Position numbers and translations under genes: made by a program. The notes under the pieces were generated by a model that had not been told where the DNA came from, did not search any database, and worked only from the letters and a program-made list of their open reading frames with translations. This document shows positions 24,753-33,310 of a DNA stretch of 64,000 nucleotides, piece after piece. Each line of letters opens with the position of its first letter. Positions within the stretch are counted from its first letter, which is position 1. Source of the stretch: Algoriphagus ornithinivorans (GTDB taxonomy: Bacteria; Bacteroidota; Bacteroidia; Cytophagales; Cyclobacteriaceae); assembly GCF_900115305.1 (NCBI RefSeq), contig NZ_FOVW01000006.1, positions 62,001-126,000 on the forward strand. Direction: 5' to 3'.

Positions 24753-25466
24753 ATGAAGAAGCTAAACATTATTTACATTTTGATGATTTCGGTAGGTTTT
24801 GCCTGTGGATCTGGATCTGAAAAAGACTGGGGTTCCATGATGACAGATACTCGAGACATTAGCGGGATCAATCAAATCAAACTAGAAGGCGCAATCAACC
24901 TTTACTTAAGCCAGGGAGACCTAGAATCCATGGAGATCAAAGGCTTCGAAAAAGCCATGGAGTATTTAAAAATATCAGAAAACGGTTCTGAATTAATTAT
25001 TGATTTTGATCCTGATGGATCTGAGTTCTTCAAAAATAAAACTCCGGAGATCCATTTAACTATAGCGGATTTACAAAGACTGGTTTTTGATGGCGTAGGG
25101 AATATCGAGACAAAAAACACCTTTGAAGTAGGTCAATTGATGATTCGGGGAGATGGAGTTGGAAATGTGGAAATGGAAATTCAGGCGGAAAGTTTGGACG
25201 CGCAATTTAATATGATGGGAAATGTGGACTTATCAGGCAGTGCGACCTATGCTAAAATCAGCTTTGAAGGAATGGGAAATCTAGAGGCATCTGACTTGAT
25301 CACCCAAACGATGGATTTACAATCAAGAGGGATGGGCAATGTAGAAGTACATTGTGAGGGTGAATTGTCCATTTATGCTCAGGGAATGGGTTCCGTGACA
25401 TATACCGGTAATCCTACTGTAATCAAGGAGGAAATTAAAGGACTGGGTAATGTCAGTAGAAATTAA
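24753..25466 (+). CDS. Head-GIN domain lipoprotein (DUF2807)
   Basis: A 237-residue lipoprotein: signal peptide MKKLNIIYILMISVGFACGS with Cys18. It is followed by a right-handed beta-helix-like domain of the head-GIN/DUF2807 family, shown by the repeating Gly-Asn turns (DGVGNIET, DGVGNVEM, MGNVDLSG, MGNLEASD, MGNVEVHC, MGSVTYTG, LGNVSRN). Such proteins are surface or periplasmic proteins annotated as putative auto-transporter adhesins; the ligand is unknown. It is followed by its own terminator at 25565-25592. Confidence 0.92.
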   Translation: MKKLNIIYILMISVGFACGSGSEKDWGSMMTDTRDISGINQIKLEGAINLYLSQGDLESMEIKGFEKAMEYLKISENGSELIIDFDPDGSEFFKNKTPEIHLTIADLQRLVFDGVGNIETKNTFEVGQLMIRGDGVGNVEMEIQAESLDAQFNMMGNVDLSGSATYAKISFEGMGNLEASDLITQTMDLQSRGMGNVEVHCEGELSIYAQGMGSVTYTGNPTVIKEEIKGLGNVSRN

Positions 25467-25564
25467 GCTTATCTCCTTTCAGATTCAGCGTTTCTGATCA
25501 AAAGGGATTGATGTCTCAATTCTTCCTTAAAATTATTTTCAATCCTTCTAATTCTCAAAAAGTA

Positions 25565-25592
25565 CCCCGGCTAACTAACCGGGGTTATTTTT
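25565..25592 (+). terminator. Intrinsic terminator after the head-GIN gene
   Basis: Arms CCCCGG (25565-25570) and CCGGGG (25579-25584) with an 8-base loop, followed by TTATTTTTT. It lies about 100 bases after the stop. Confidence 0.75.
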
Positions 25593-25735
25593 TAGACGTA
25601 TTTTAAGAAATGGACCCATATTTTGACCTAAGAGGTCAAATACTCCATAATTCTAGAAATTTTAATTTGAAAGCCTAAAATTCTCATTAAGACAACTATT
25701 CTTTCTATTTTCAGAAAATCATTCTTTAAAATTCT

Positions 25736-26983
25736 ATGGAAATATTCTCCATCATTACTATTCTGACCATACTTTCTGCACTTTTTGCTTACATCAATAC
25801 CAAATTCCTGAAACTACCTTTTACCATTGGTTTGATGATCATAGCTATGCTATTCACCTTGGTGATCTTAATTCTAGGCTATTTTGAAAGTGCTGTTTTG
25901 GAGCAGTCCAAAACCTTAATTCAATCCATAGATTTTAAAACAGTACTGCTCGAAATCATGCTGAGTTTCTTACTCTTTGCCGGAGCTTTGCACACCAAAT
26001 TAGATGAATTGGCTAAGCAAAGAGGGCCTATTATGCTTTTCGCAACTTTTGGGGTCTTGCTTTCCACCTTTTTGATCGGAACGCTTTTTTATTTCTTAGC
26101 TGAATTAATCGCACATCCGATTGCCTACATTTATTGCCTCCTTTTCGGAGCATTGATCTCTCCTACTGATCCCATCGCAGTATTGGGTATCCTCAAAGAA
26201 GCGAATGCCCCCAAAAAACTTGAAATCAAAATTGTAGGAGAATCCCTTTTCAATGATGGTGTGGGTGTCGTTGTATTTTTGGTCCTTTTATCTATTGCTC
26301 AAAGAGGAATTGCATCTGTTGAGGCTGAGGAAGTTGGTTTACTTTTCTTTGAGGAGGTATTTGGGGGCTTGGCTTTAGGTTTGGTTTTGGGCTGGCTTGC
26401 TTTCAAACTGATGAAAAGTATAGACCACTATGAAACCGAGGTATTACTCACCTTGGCATTAGTAATGGGCTTATATGCATTGGCCTCCTATCTGCATTTT
26501 TCAGGTCCTCTTGCAGTTGTAGTCGCTGGAATTTTGATTGGAAATAAATCGCCCGAAACTGCCTGGTCATCGGTTACCCAAAACTATGTAGACAAATTCT
26601 GGGAGTTGATCGATGTTTTCTTAAATGCTATTCTATTTGTTTTGATCGGACTTGAGTTATTGATCATCACCATTAATACAGAATATATTTTACTAGGGCT
26701 TTTAGCCATTCCTATTGCTTTGGTTTCACGTTATTTAGCGCTTTCCGGTCCTATTATATTATTCAGGAAAAAATTGGAATTTATTCCTAAGACTGGTCTT
26801 TTGATGACCTGGGGAGGAATCAGAGGTGGGATTTCAATTGCATTGGCCTTATCTTTAGAACCTATCATGGAGCGGGAACTATTCTTGACAGTCACATATG
26901 TCATAGTAGTATTCTCTATTATCATCCAAGGATTGAGCATCGGTCCATTAGTTAAAAAAATCCTCAGCAAAACCCCTCAATAA
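25736..26983 (+). CDS. Na+/H+ antiporter of the CPA1/NhaP type
   Basis: A 415-residue inner-membrane cation:proton antiporter with about 12 hydrophobic segments and no cytoplasmic tail. Family motifs are [34 protein letters not shown] (TDP) and [19 protein letters not shown], where the Asn-Asp pair is the ion-binding site of CPA1 exchangers. [14 protein letters not shown] and [16 protein letters not shown] are late helices typical of NhaP. It would expel Na+ in exchange for protons. Its stop overlaps by one base the start of the aminotransferase gene (TAATG), so the two are co-translated. Confidence 0.94.
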   Translation: MEIFSIITILTILSALFAYINTKFLKLPFTIGLMIIAMLFTLVILILGYFESAVLEQSKTLIQSIDFKTVLLEIMLSFLLFAGALHTKLDELAKQRGPIMLFATFGVLLSTFLIGTLFYFLAELIAHPIAYIYCLLFGALISPTDPIAVLGILKEANAPKKLEIKIVGESLFNDGVGVVVFLVLLSIAQRGIASVEAEEVGLLFFEEVFGGLALGLVLGWLAFKLMKSIDHYETEVLLTLALVMGLYALASYLHFSGPLAVVVAGILIGNKSPETAWSSVTQNYVDKFWELIDVFLNAILFVLIGLELLIITINTEYILLGLLAIPIALVSRYLALSGPIILFRKKLEFIPKTGLLMTWGGIRGGISIALALSLEPIMERELFLTVTYVIVVFSIIIQGLSIGPLVKKILSKTPQ

Positions 26984-28308
26984 TGAGCAATTCAAATTCC
27001 CTTTCTCAAAAGGGAAAAGCTGCATCTGAAAATCCAATGCGGATTGACCTGGAAGTCTATTTTGATGCCATGGATAATATCTACCACACCAAGGATAATC
27101 CTACGGGTACTTTCCCAATGAATGTTGCAGAAAACCAGCTTTGTTGGGAAATGCTGAAAGAAAAAATGCAGGGGATATCAGGCAAAGAGGAAATTCCTGA
27201 TTGGGTGACCAGCTATGGAGATTCGTCGGGAGTTTTGAGTTTTAGAGAGGCCATAGCCAGCTATTATTCTGACTTTCTGATGAATCATACTGTGGATCCG
27301 GAAACATTGGCCCTTTCTGTTGGAGCCACTTCTGTGATTGAAATGACAGCCTTTTTATTGGCTGATCCGGGAGATACCGCGGTAATTCCAGCCCCAAGCT
27401 ATCCTGTTTACACTGGAGATATCGGAGTTTTCCCCAGTATCAAGCGTTACGATCTCCAAACTCATTCTGATATTGGAGAATTAAAAGATGGAATTCCTTT
27501 GCAGATTTCACAATTAGAAAAAGCTAAAAAAGAAATTGAGGCAAGCGGAAGCAGATTTAAAATGCTCATTTTGACAAGCCCAGATAATCCTACAGGAGGG
27601 ATTTATTCTAAAGAACAACAGGAAGAAGTTGCCGATTGGTGCATAGCCAATCACATTCATTTGATAGTGAATGAGATATACGGGCTTTCCTTGATCGATA
27701 CTGAAGACCCAGAAGTTTCAGGTGATTATGGTAAGCATTTGAAGTTTTATTCTTTCGGCAACCTGATGAACAAAAAAAAGAGTGCATACCTACACCATTG
27801 GTATTCTTTTTCCAAGGATTTAGGGATCTCAGGATTTCGTATTGGTGTAGTTCACACCTATAATGAGGATTTCATTCAAGCTTATAAAAACGTGGGGCTT
27901 TCACATGGGATTTCTAATCATACCCAATGGTTGTTGCAAGAAGTTTTGAATGATAAAGCTTTCATGAACACTTATATTGATTCTTATCAAAAAGCACTGA
28001 ATCAATCCTACAAAATCGTGAGAAGTACTTTACAAAAATTAGCGTTGAGGTATAGTCCCTCTCATGGAAGCCTTTTTGTCTGGATGGATTTATCAGAGTT
28101 TTTACAGAAAAAAACTCAGCAAGGTGAGAATGATCTATGGCTTAAAGTCTATGAAGAGACTAAAATATTACTGACACCGAGCAATGGCTTTGGACATAAG
28201 CAAAAAGGCTTATATCGCTTGGTGATCTCTAGTTTTAAACATGACGATTTACGAGTTGCTATGGAGCGATTCTCAAAATTTGTACTTCAGCAAAGAGCAG
28301 AAAAATAA
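26983..28308 (+). CDS. Class I/II PLP aminotransferase (ACC-synthase-like)
   Basis: A 441-residue fold-type I PLP enzyme. Motifs are SVGATSVIEMTAFLLADPGD, PAPSYPVYTGD, LTSPDNPTGGIYSKEQQEEV, VNEIYGLSL and HHWYSFSKDLGISGFRIGVV, in which the Lys binds PLP and the Arg pair binds the phosphate. The active-site segment is closest to the ACC-synthase-like aminotransferases, whose true substrates are usually ordinary amino acids. Its ATG overlaps the antiporter stop. Why an antiporter and an aminotransferase share a transcript is not clear. Confidence 0.88.
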   Translation: MSNSNSLSQKGKAASENPMRIDLEVYFDAMDNIYHTKDNPTGTFPMNVAENQLCWEMLKEKMQGISGKEEIPDWVTSYGDSSGVLSFREAIASYYSDFLMNHTVDPETLALSVGATSVIEMTAFLLADPGDTAVIPAPSYPVYTGDIGVFPSIKRYDLQTHSDIGELKDGIPLQISQLEKAKKEIEASGSRFKMLILTSPDNPTGGIYSKEQQEEVADWCIANHIHLIVNEIYGLSLIDTEDPEVSGDYGKHLKFYSFGNLMNKKKSAYLHHWYSFSKDLGISGFRIGVVHTYNEDFIQAYKNVGLSHGISNHTQWLLQEVLNDKAFMNTYIDSYQKALNQSYKIVRSTLQKLALRYSPSHGSLFVWMDLSEFLQKKTQQGENDLWLKVYEETKILLTPSNGFGHKQKGLYRLVISSFKHDDLRVAMERFSKFVLQQRAEK

Positions 28309-28441
28309 TAAGTTAAATGTCATTTTCAGAGTAATAAAGTGTTTCAAAAACCCGAATTCAAACTAATATGCAATTCAATTTTTAATTTGAATAAACCTTA
28401 TTAAGTTTCAGATTATCAATATTTTAAATTCATTTTTTTAT

Positions 28442-28471
28442 TTGATCCTAGGTTATTTTTTCGTACCTTCT
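28442..28471 (+). promoter_or_regulatory. Possible Bacteroidota promoter of the EthD-like gene
   Basis: TTG at 28442-28444, then a 19-base spacer and TACCTTCT at 28464-28471. The spacing is exact, and the second box matches TAnnTTTG at all but two positions. It lies about 22 bases before the ATG. Confidence 0.4.
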
Positions 28472-28493
28472 ACCAAATCAAAGAGAGTAACTG

Positions 28494-28793
28494 ATGATTA
28501 AACTAGTGGTAGTATACGGACATCCAAAAAATACTGAAGATTTTGAAAAGTATTACATGGAGACTCATTTGCACCTTGCTAGAAAAATATCTTGTGAAAG
28601 ACTTGAGACTTGCAAGTTTATAGGTACTCCAGATGGCAAAAAAGCAACCAATTATAGAATGGCTGAATTGTATTTTGGAACCTTGGAAGATTTGCAAACC
28701 GCCATGGCTTCTGAGGAAGGTCAAGCAGCAGTTCAGGATATACCAAATTTTGCTACCGGAGGAGTTGAAGTAAGTATTGCAGAGATAAGTTAA
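28494..28793 (+). CDS. EthD-family small dimeric alpha/beta-barrel protein
   Basis: A 99-residue protein of the EthD/dimeric ferredoxin-like barrel type: KLVVVYGHPKNTEDFEKYYM, ETHLHLARKI, YRMAELYFGTLEDLQTAMAS and EEGQAAVQDIPNFATGGVEV follow the usual strands and helices. Family members are small monooxygenase- or stress-type proteins, some needed for ether degradation; no catalytic site can be named here. It stands alone between non-coding DNA and a dispersed repeat. Confidence 0.88.
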   Translation: MIKLVVVYGHPKNTEDFEKYYMETHLHLARKISCERLETCKFIGTPDGKKATNYRMAELYFGTLEDLQTAMASEEGQAAVQDIPNFATGGVEVSIAEIS

Positions 28794-28869
28794 TTACTTA
28801 GCCCGAAATTTTTAAGATTATCAAAAAACTTTTATCAAATTTCAAATGCCACACTTTTTAGGGCTATTT

Positions 28870-28990
28870 CATCTGTTTATAATTTGCTTTTTAGAGGTTA
28901 GATGGATTGCCCAGGATAATAATCTCCCTCCCGATCCGCCGCGGCGGACGGGACAAGTTGTATGAGATTTACTCCTCTTGGGCATTTCAT
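28870..28990 (-). repeat. Dispersed repeat family B, copy 2
   Basis: Full-length unit with a GC-rich centre (CCGTCCGCCGCGGCGGATCGG on the - strand, almost a perfect hairpin) and the conserved end AAATTATAAACAGATGAAA. In this copy the ATG is followed after one codon by TAG, so no gene is attached. It lies between the EthD-like and Rieske genes. Confidence 0.85.
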
Positions 28991-28993
28991 ATT

Positions 28994-30076
28994 TTACCCT
29001 CTCAAAAATTCCGCTAATAACCCATGAAAATGATGAACTCCCCTCTCCATTTTGGGCGAAAACCTTCCAGTCTGATAGATTCTTGAATGCATCCCTTTGA
29101 AGACTCCTTCAACTACGAACTCATCTTCTCTTTCTACTTTATCCAAGGAAGCCCCTGCTCCAGTGTCTAATTTGCTTTCATCCCAAACATAGGTGATAAA
29201 ACTGACTTTGGTTCTATTGAGAGCAATGGGTTTGACTACGTTGATTGAACAACCCCATGGATAAAAGTTAAACATCATATTGGGGAATACCCAGAAATAA
29301 TACGCGCTGATTTGTTTACCGAAGTCTTCATGGTTTTCAGGTAAATCAAAAACATGATCCCCTCCTGAGGAATGTCCTACCTGTAAATTAAGTAACCCAT
29401 GAATCTCAGTTTCATATTTCCCATAATCCAAGACTTCATTCAAACCGCTGTGAACAAAAGGAATGTGAAAGCCCTCTAAGTAATTGTCACAATAAAGTGC
29501 CCAGTGAGCATTGACTAGGTAATCCTTATTTCTGCTTTTATCAAGTTTAAATTCATCCAAAGGAAGAAACCCTACCTTTTTTTCCATCACATTTAAGACA
29601 GCCTGAAAATCCATCCCGTGCTCTAAGGCTGTAAATAACCAAGGCCCCCATTTTTTTATTGGAAATGAATGAAGATGATCTTCCTTTCTTGGGAAATCTT
29701 CTGCCTCCTTGAATTGGGGCATATGTTGAAATTCTCCCTTGAGATTAAATCTTCTCCCGTGATAAGCACAGGTAATACCTTTTGAACTTCCTGCTTGATG
29801 GCAAAGGATGTTTCCTCTATGCGTACACACATTTGAAAGACAATTAATATCCCCTTGATCATTACTCAGCAGCATAGGCTCCTCTAATCCAAACTCCAAA
29901 AACTTGAATGGATAAACTTGGGAATCTAAACCCACCAAACTTTGATCTCCTATGAATTGCCAGGTTTTGGCGAAGACCTTTTCAATCAAAGCATCATATA
30001 CTTCCTGCGAAGTGTAAAAATAGGAAGGCAGAGTTTCGGCCTTGGTGATATCAGGGTCTATATAGAAAGGTTTCAA
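28994..30076 (-). CDS. Rieske non-heme iron oxygenase, alpha subunit
   Basis: A 360-residue ring-hydroxylating-type oxygenase. The Rieske [2Fe-2S] site is CTHRGNILCHQ...CAYHGRRF (CxH-C-x2-H pattern), in the N-terminal third. The catalytic domain has the mononuclear iron motif NYLEGFHIPFVHSGL. Overall it resembles choline-monooxygenase-like and other carnitine/aromatic oxygenases of Bacteroidota. The natural substrate is unknown, and no reductase or ferredoxin gene is adjacent, so electron partners must come from elsewhere. The start codon ATG follows a short AT-rich leader. Confidence 0.9.
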   Translation of the reverse strand: MKPFYIDPDITKAETLPSYFYTSQEVYDALIEKVFAKTWQFIGDQSLVGLDSQVYPFKFLEFGLEEPMLLSNDQGDINCLSNVCTHRGNILCHQAGSSKGITCAYHGRRFNLKGEFQHMPQFKEAEDFPRKEDHLHSFPIKKWGPWLFTALEHGMDFQAVLNVMEKKVGFLPLDEFKLDKSRNKDYLVNAHWALYCDNYLEGFHIPFVHSGLNEVLDYGKYETEIHGLLNLQVGHSSGGDHVFDLPENHEDFGKQISAYYFWVFPNMMFNFYPWGCSINVVKPIALNRTKVSFITYVWDESKLDTGAGASLDKVEREDEFVVEGVFKGMHSRIYQTGRFSPKMERGVHHFHGLLAEFLRG

Positions 30077-30137
30077 TATTTCTTATTATCTTGATTACTA
30101 CCCAAATTACTTAATTCCATTCAATTCATTTTTTCTT

Positions 30138-31442
30138 TTGAAAAAAACTTCGCCTCAACGTCAACTAGGGTTAATTACGGTAATTTCTTTAGTGGCCGGG
30201 GGCATGATAGGTTCAGGAATTTTCACGCTTCCAGCTGCTTTAGCCCAATTTGGGGGGATTAGCTTATTGGGTTGGATTATAGCTGCAGTTGGGGCTACTT
30301 CCCTAGCAGCCATGATGGGGAAACTCAGCAAAGTCATACCCGAGCAAGGCGGCTCTTATGCCTACACAAAAAGAGCCTTTGGTAAATTTCCCGCATTCAT
30401 TGTGGCCTGGGGATTTTGGTTGTCGCTCTGGAGCACGAATTCGGCCATAGCACTATCCTTTGCGGGTTATTTTTCAGTCTTTTTTCCCGGGCTTCAAGGT
30501 CAACCTTGGTTTACCACCTCGATTGCTTTATTGGTTATTTGGGGCTTATCTATCTTAAATAGCTTGAGTATCCGAGGATCAGGGAATCTTCAAGTTGTCA
30601 CTACCCTACTTAAAATTATTCCTATCCTGATTATTGCTATTGGGGGTGTTTTTGTATTTGACATCAATCACTTTATTCCTTTAAATATTTCTGAGGTTTC
30701 TTCTATTCAAGCCATTACCACAGCCTCTGTACTTTGTTTTTTTGCTTTTATGGGAATAGAGGCTGCCACTATACCGGCAGAAAATATTAAAAACCCAGAG
30801 AAAAATATTTCAAAAGGCACACTCATAGGAGTTGGATTGGTCGTTTTTCTGTACTTGTTCAGTTCTATTTCTCTATTTGGAATTCTTCCTCCCTCTGAAG
30901 TAGCGCAAAGTACTGCCCCCTTTACCGATGCTGCAAATCAACTATTTGGGACAAACACAGGATTTTTCATAGCCATTGGAGCATGTATATCCACTTTAGG
31001 TGCTCTGAACGTTTGGATTTTGGTTCAAGGTCAAATTTCTAACTCCATGGCAAGGGATGGATTATTACCGAAATCTCTGGCATTTATCAACAAATATGGC
31101 TCACCCAGTACAGGAATAATTCTCTCAAGTACAGTTATTTCAGTTCTGCTTTTATTCAACTCCAGCAAGGGCTTTGGAGACTTATATTCTTTTATGGTAT
31201 TATTGACTTCAGCTACTTCCCTACTCTTTTACATTGCAGCAGCATTTTCATTTCTCAAATTTTCAATAAAATCAGAATTAGGTTTTAAGCCTTCATTTAG
31301 TAATATCAGTCTTTCCTTTATTGGTTTGGGGTTCGGGATTTGGATCTTATTAGGTTCAGGAAAAGAAGCCTTGATTTGGGGTGGAATTGGGGTTTTACTA
31401 GGTATTCTTATTTATCTTTTCAACAGAAAAAATGACAGATGA
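30138..31442 (+). CDS. APC-family amino acid permease
   Basis: A 434-residue, 12-helix inner-membrane transporter of the amino acid-polyamine-organocation family, related to arginine/ornithine-type exchangers. The first helix has the substrate-binding Gly-rich turn VAGGMIGSGIF. PEQGGSYAYTKRAFGKFPAF and FMGIEAATIPAENIKNPEKN are family hallmarks. The start is a TTG (TTGAAAAAAACTTCG); no ATG lies between the helix and the upstream stop, so the TTG is likely real. A family B repeat begins right at its stop codon. Confidence 0.9.
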   Translation: MKKTSPQRQLGLITVISLVAGGMIGSGIFTLPAALAQFGGISLLGWIIAAVGATSLAAMMGKLSKVIPEQGGSYAYTKRAFGKFPAFIVAWGFWLSLWSTNSAIALSFAGYFSVFFPGLQGQPWFTTSIALLVIWGLSILNSLSIRGSGNLQVVTTLLKIIPILIIAIGGVFVFDINHFIPLNISEVSSIQAITTASVLCFFAFMGIEAATIPAENIKNPEKNISKGTLIGVGLVVFLYLFSSISLFGILPPSEVAQSTAPFTDAANQLFGTNTGFFIAIGACISTLGALNVWILVQGQISNSMARDGLLPKSLAFINKYGSPSTGIILSSTVISVLLLFNSSKGFGDLYSFMVLLTSATSLLFYIAAAFSFLKFSIKSELGFKPSFSNISLSFIGLGFGIWILLGSGKEALIWGGIGVLLGILIYLFNRKNDR

Positions 31443-31552
31443 AATCGAGCATGAGGAAAAATCTCAAACAACTTGTCCCGTCCGCCGCGGCGGATCGGGA
31501 GGGGGATGATTATCCTTGGCATTCTATCTGACCTCTAAAAACAAATTAAATG
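31441..31552 (+). repeat. Dispersed repeat family B, copy 3
   Basis: Same unit in the + orientation, with the GC-rich centre almost identical to copy 2 but with the left outer arm altered (ATCGAGC for ATGCCC). The far end reads CAAATTAAATGG and lacks the ATAAACAGATG of copies 1, 2 and 4. It starts within the stop codon of the permease gene and adjoins a family C repeat. Confidence 0.8.
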
Positions 31553-31568
31553 GATCCCCGCTTTATTT

Positions 31569-31704
31569 CCAGTATTGACAAAAATACGGCTTATTGTTTG
31601 CTGAAAGGATCAGAATCACGAAAGCTTCGGTCTTCGGTCATCGGTCTTCAAATCGCTCAAACAAAGAAAATATGGTAAATAGCAAGATTGCCGAAAATCA
31701 GATA
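31569..31704 (+). repeat. Dispersed repeat family C, copy 2
   Basis: About 136 bases that match 60707-60841 in the same orientation and 24432-24630 in reverse. Shared segments include AAAAATACGGCTTATT, GAAGCTTCGGTCTTCGGTCA and the trailing AATCAGAT. It lies directly after a family B copy, so two unrelated repeats share one intergenic gap. Confidence 0.8.
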
Positions 31705-31726
31705 ATAAATAAATTGTTTATCTAAT

Positions 31727-32602
31727 ATGATTCATCAAATAGAAAATTCAGAATTAGCAATTAAAGTCAACGCAATTGGCATGGAGCTAACCTCCATTAT
31801 TTCCAAGTCAACTGGAATCGAACACCTATGGCAAGGAGATCCAAGTTTTTGGAATGGTCAAGCTCCCATTCTATTTCCGATAATAGGCGCATTAAAGGAT
31901 GGAAAAACTGAATATGATGGAAAATTCTACAAGATTCCAAAACACGGAATAGTAAGAAATTCGAGCAAGCCAGTTTTATTGGATCAAACTGCTGAATCAC
32001 TCACATTTTCAATGCAGTGGGATGATGAGACTCTTCTTGCATATCCATTTAAATTTGAATTAAAAATAATCTTTTCACTCAAAAGAAGAACTTTGGAGGT
32101 CCTACACGAGGTAACGAATCATGGCTCTGAAACCATGTATTTTTCATTAGGAGGACATCCTGCGTTCAACTGTCCGATTCATAAAGGGGAAGTGTATGAG
32201 GATTATTTCATAAAATTTGAAGAGAAAGAAACCGATTCAACTTGGCCAGTGCTGGAAAATGGTCTGATTGGTAATGAGCCGCTTCCTATGTTGAAGGCTA
32301 CTGATAAGTTACAATTGCACGATAACCTGTTCGATAAGGATGCTTTGATATTTAAAAATCTAAAGTCAAGAGAAGTCAGCTTAGTATCAGAGAAAAACGG
32401 TCCTGTCCTGAGTATGAGCTTTCAGGATTTTGACTATTTGGGAATATGGGCTAAGCCCAAAGCTCCATATGTGTGCATAGAACCATGGTTGGGTATTGCT
32501 GATTCAATTGATTCGGATGGAAAATTGATTCATAAAGAAGGCATCATTCTGCTGGAATCAAACAAGAAAACCCAAAAAAGCTACACTATAACTATTCATT
32601 AA
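31727..32602 (+). CDS. Aldose 1-epimerase-like sugar mutarotase
   Basis: A 291-residue galactose-mutarotase-fold protein of the LacX/YeaD-like branch. Visible family features are WQGDPSFWNGQAPILFPIIG, YKIPKHGIVRNSS, YFSLGGHPAFNCPI (His and Pro of the active cleft), SFQDFDYLGIWAKPKAPYVC and EPWLGIADS near the end. It would interconvert alpha and beta anomers of a free or phosphorylated sugar; the exact sugar is unclear. The 3' end overlaps the convergent receiver gene by 4 bases. Confidence 0.9.
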   Translation: MIHQIENSELAIKVNAIGMELTSIISKSTGIEHLWQGDPSFWNGQAPILFPIIGALKDGKTEYDGKFYKIPKHGIVRNSSKPVLLDQTAESLTFSMQWDDETLLAYPFKFELKIIFSLKRRTLEVLHEVTNHGSETMYFSLGGHPAFNCPIHKGEVYEDYFIKFEEKETDSTWPVLENGLIGNEPLPMLKATDKLQLHDNLFDKDALIFKNLKSREVSLVSEKNGPVLSMSFQDFDYLGIWAKPKAPYVCIEPWLGIADSIDSDGKLIHKEGIILLESNKKTQKSYTITIH

Positions 32603-33021
32603 ATCGAGGAAGGAAGGTCATTCACGATGGTTTCCACCATTGTAATAAAACCTCGGTAAGTAAATGGCTTGTGAAAGTAAAAGGAAACAGATTGATATGC
32701 CAATGCTTGATTTCTTTCAGAAAGGCTGAGTTCCTCCGAGAGCGCAACGATTTGAAAAGTGGACTTTAACTGGTAATTAAGTCCATCAAACTTTTTCAAG
32801 AATTCCCAACCTATTCCATTTTGAGCATTTAAATCGAGTAGAATCAAATTTTCCCCATCATTTCCTGAATTATCGATTGATTTTGGATTTTCTTTTAAAA
32901 AATCATCTCCATTTGTGAAGTAAAAAATAGGGGTATTGACACCGATTTTATCTGTGAATTTTTTTATGGCTGAATGAAAAGCAGTGTCAGGATCTACAAT
33001 GTAAATCGCATTAAATTCCAT
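32599..33021 (-). CDS. Stand-alone receiver-domain protein
   Basis: A 140-residue single receiver with no output domain. The phosphorylated Asp is in NLILLDLNAQNGIGWEFL, the conserved Ser in IVALSEELSL, and the Lys in SFYFHKPFTYRGF. The N-terminal acidic pair is reduced to YIVDPDTAF (one Asp where most have two), so metal binding may be altered. Such CheY-like proteins act by binding partner proteins. No kinase gene is adjacent. Confidence 0.85.
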   Translation of the reverse strand: MEFNAIYIVDPDTAFHSAIKKFTDKIGVNTPIFYFTNGDDFLKENPKSIDNSGNDGENLILLDLNAQNGIGWEFLKKFDGLNYQLKSTFQIVALSEELSLSERNQALAYQSVSFYFHKPFTYRGFITMVETIVNDLPSSI

Positions 33022-33310
33022 GAAAGTATTATTAAAATCAGGCTCTCAAAATTTAGAAAAAAAATAAGGGATTTGGAATACATTTAAATGCGTAACAAAC
33101 TCATAAAAAGCTATTTAGCATTATTTTTCACGCTATTTTTTAAGACAGAATTTCAGATTTTAAAGTAGTATTTTTGAAGAAAGCCATAATCCTTTTTCTA
33201 AAATTTTTATTCTCTTTATTTTATCAAAGAATAACAAAATAATAACCTTGAATAATTACAGTTTTTTGGAATTAAAACTCATCTTTAAAGACAATTTTAA
33301 AATTCATTCT

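Noticed and set aside
33248-33310. 21-codon upstream extension of the secreted nuclease
   Set aside because: The signal peptide begins at the ATG at 33311; the extension carries no export signal.
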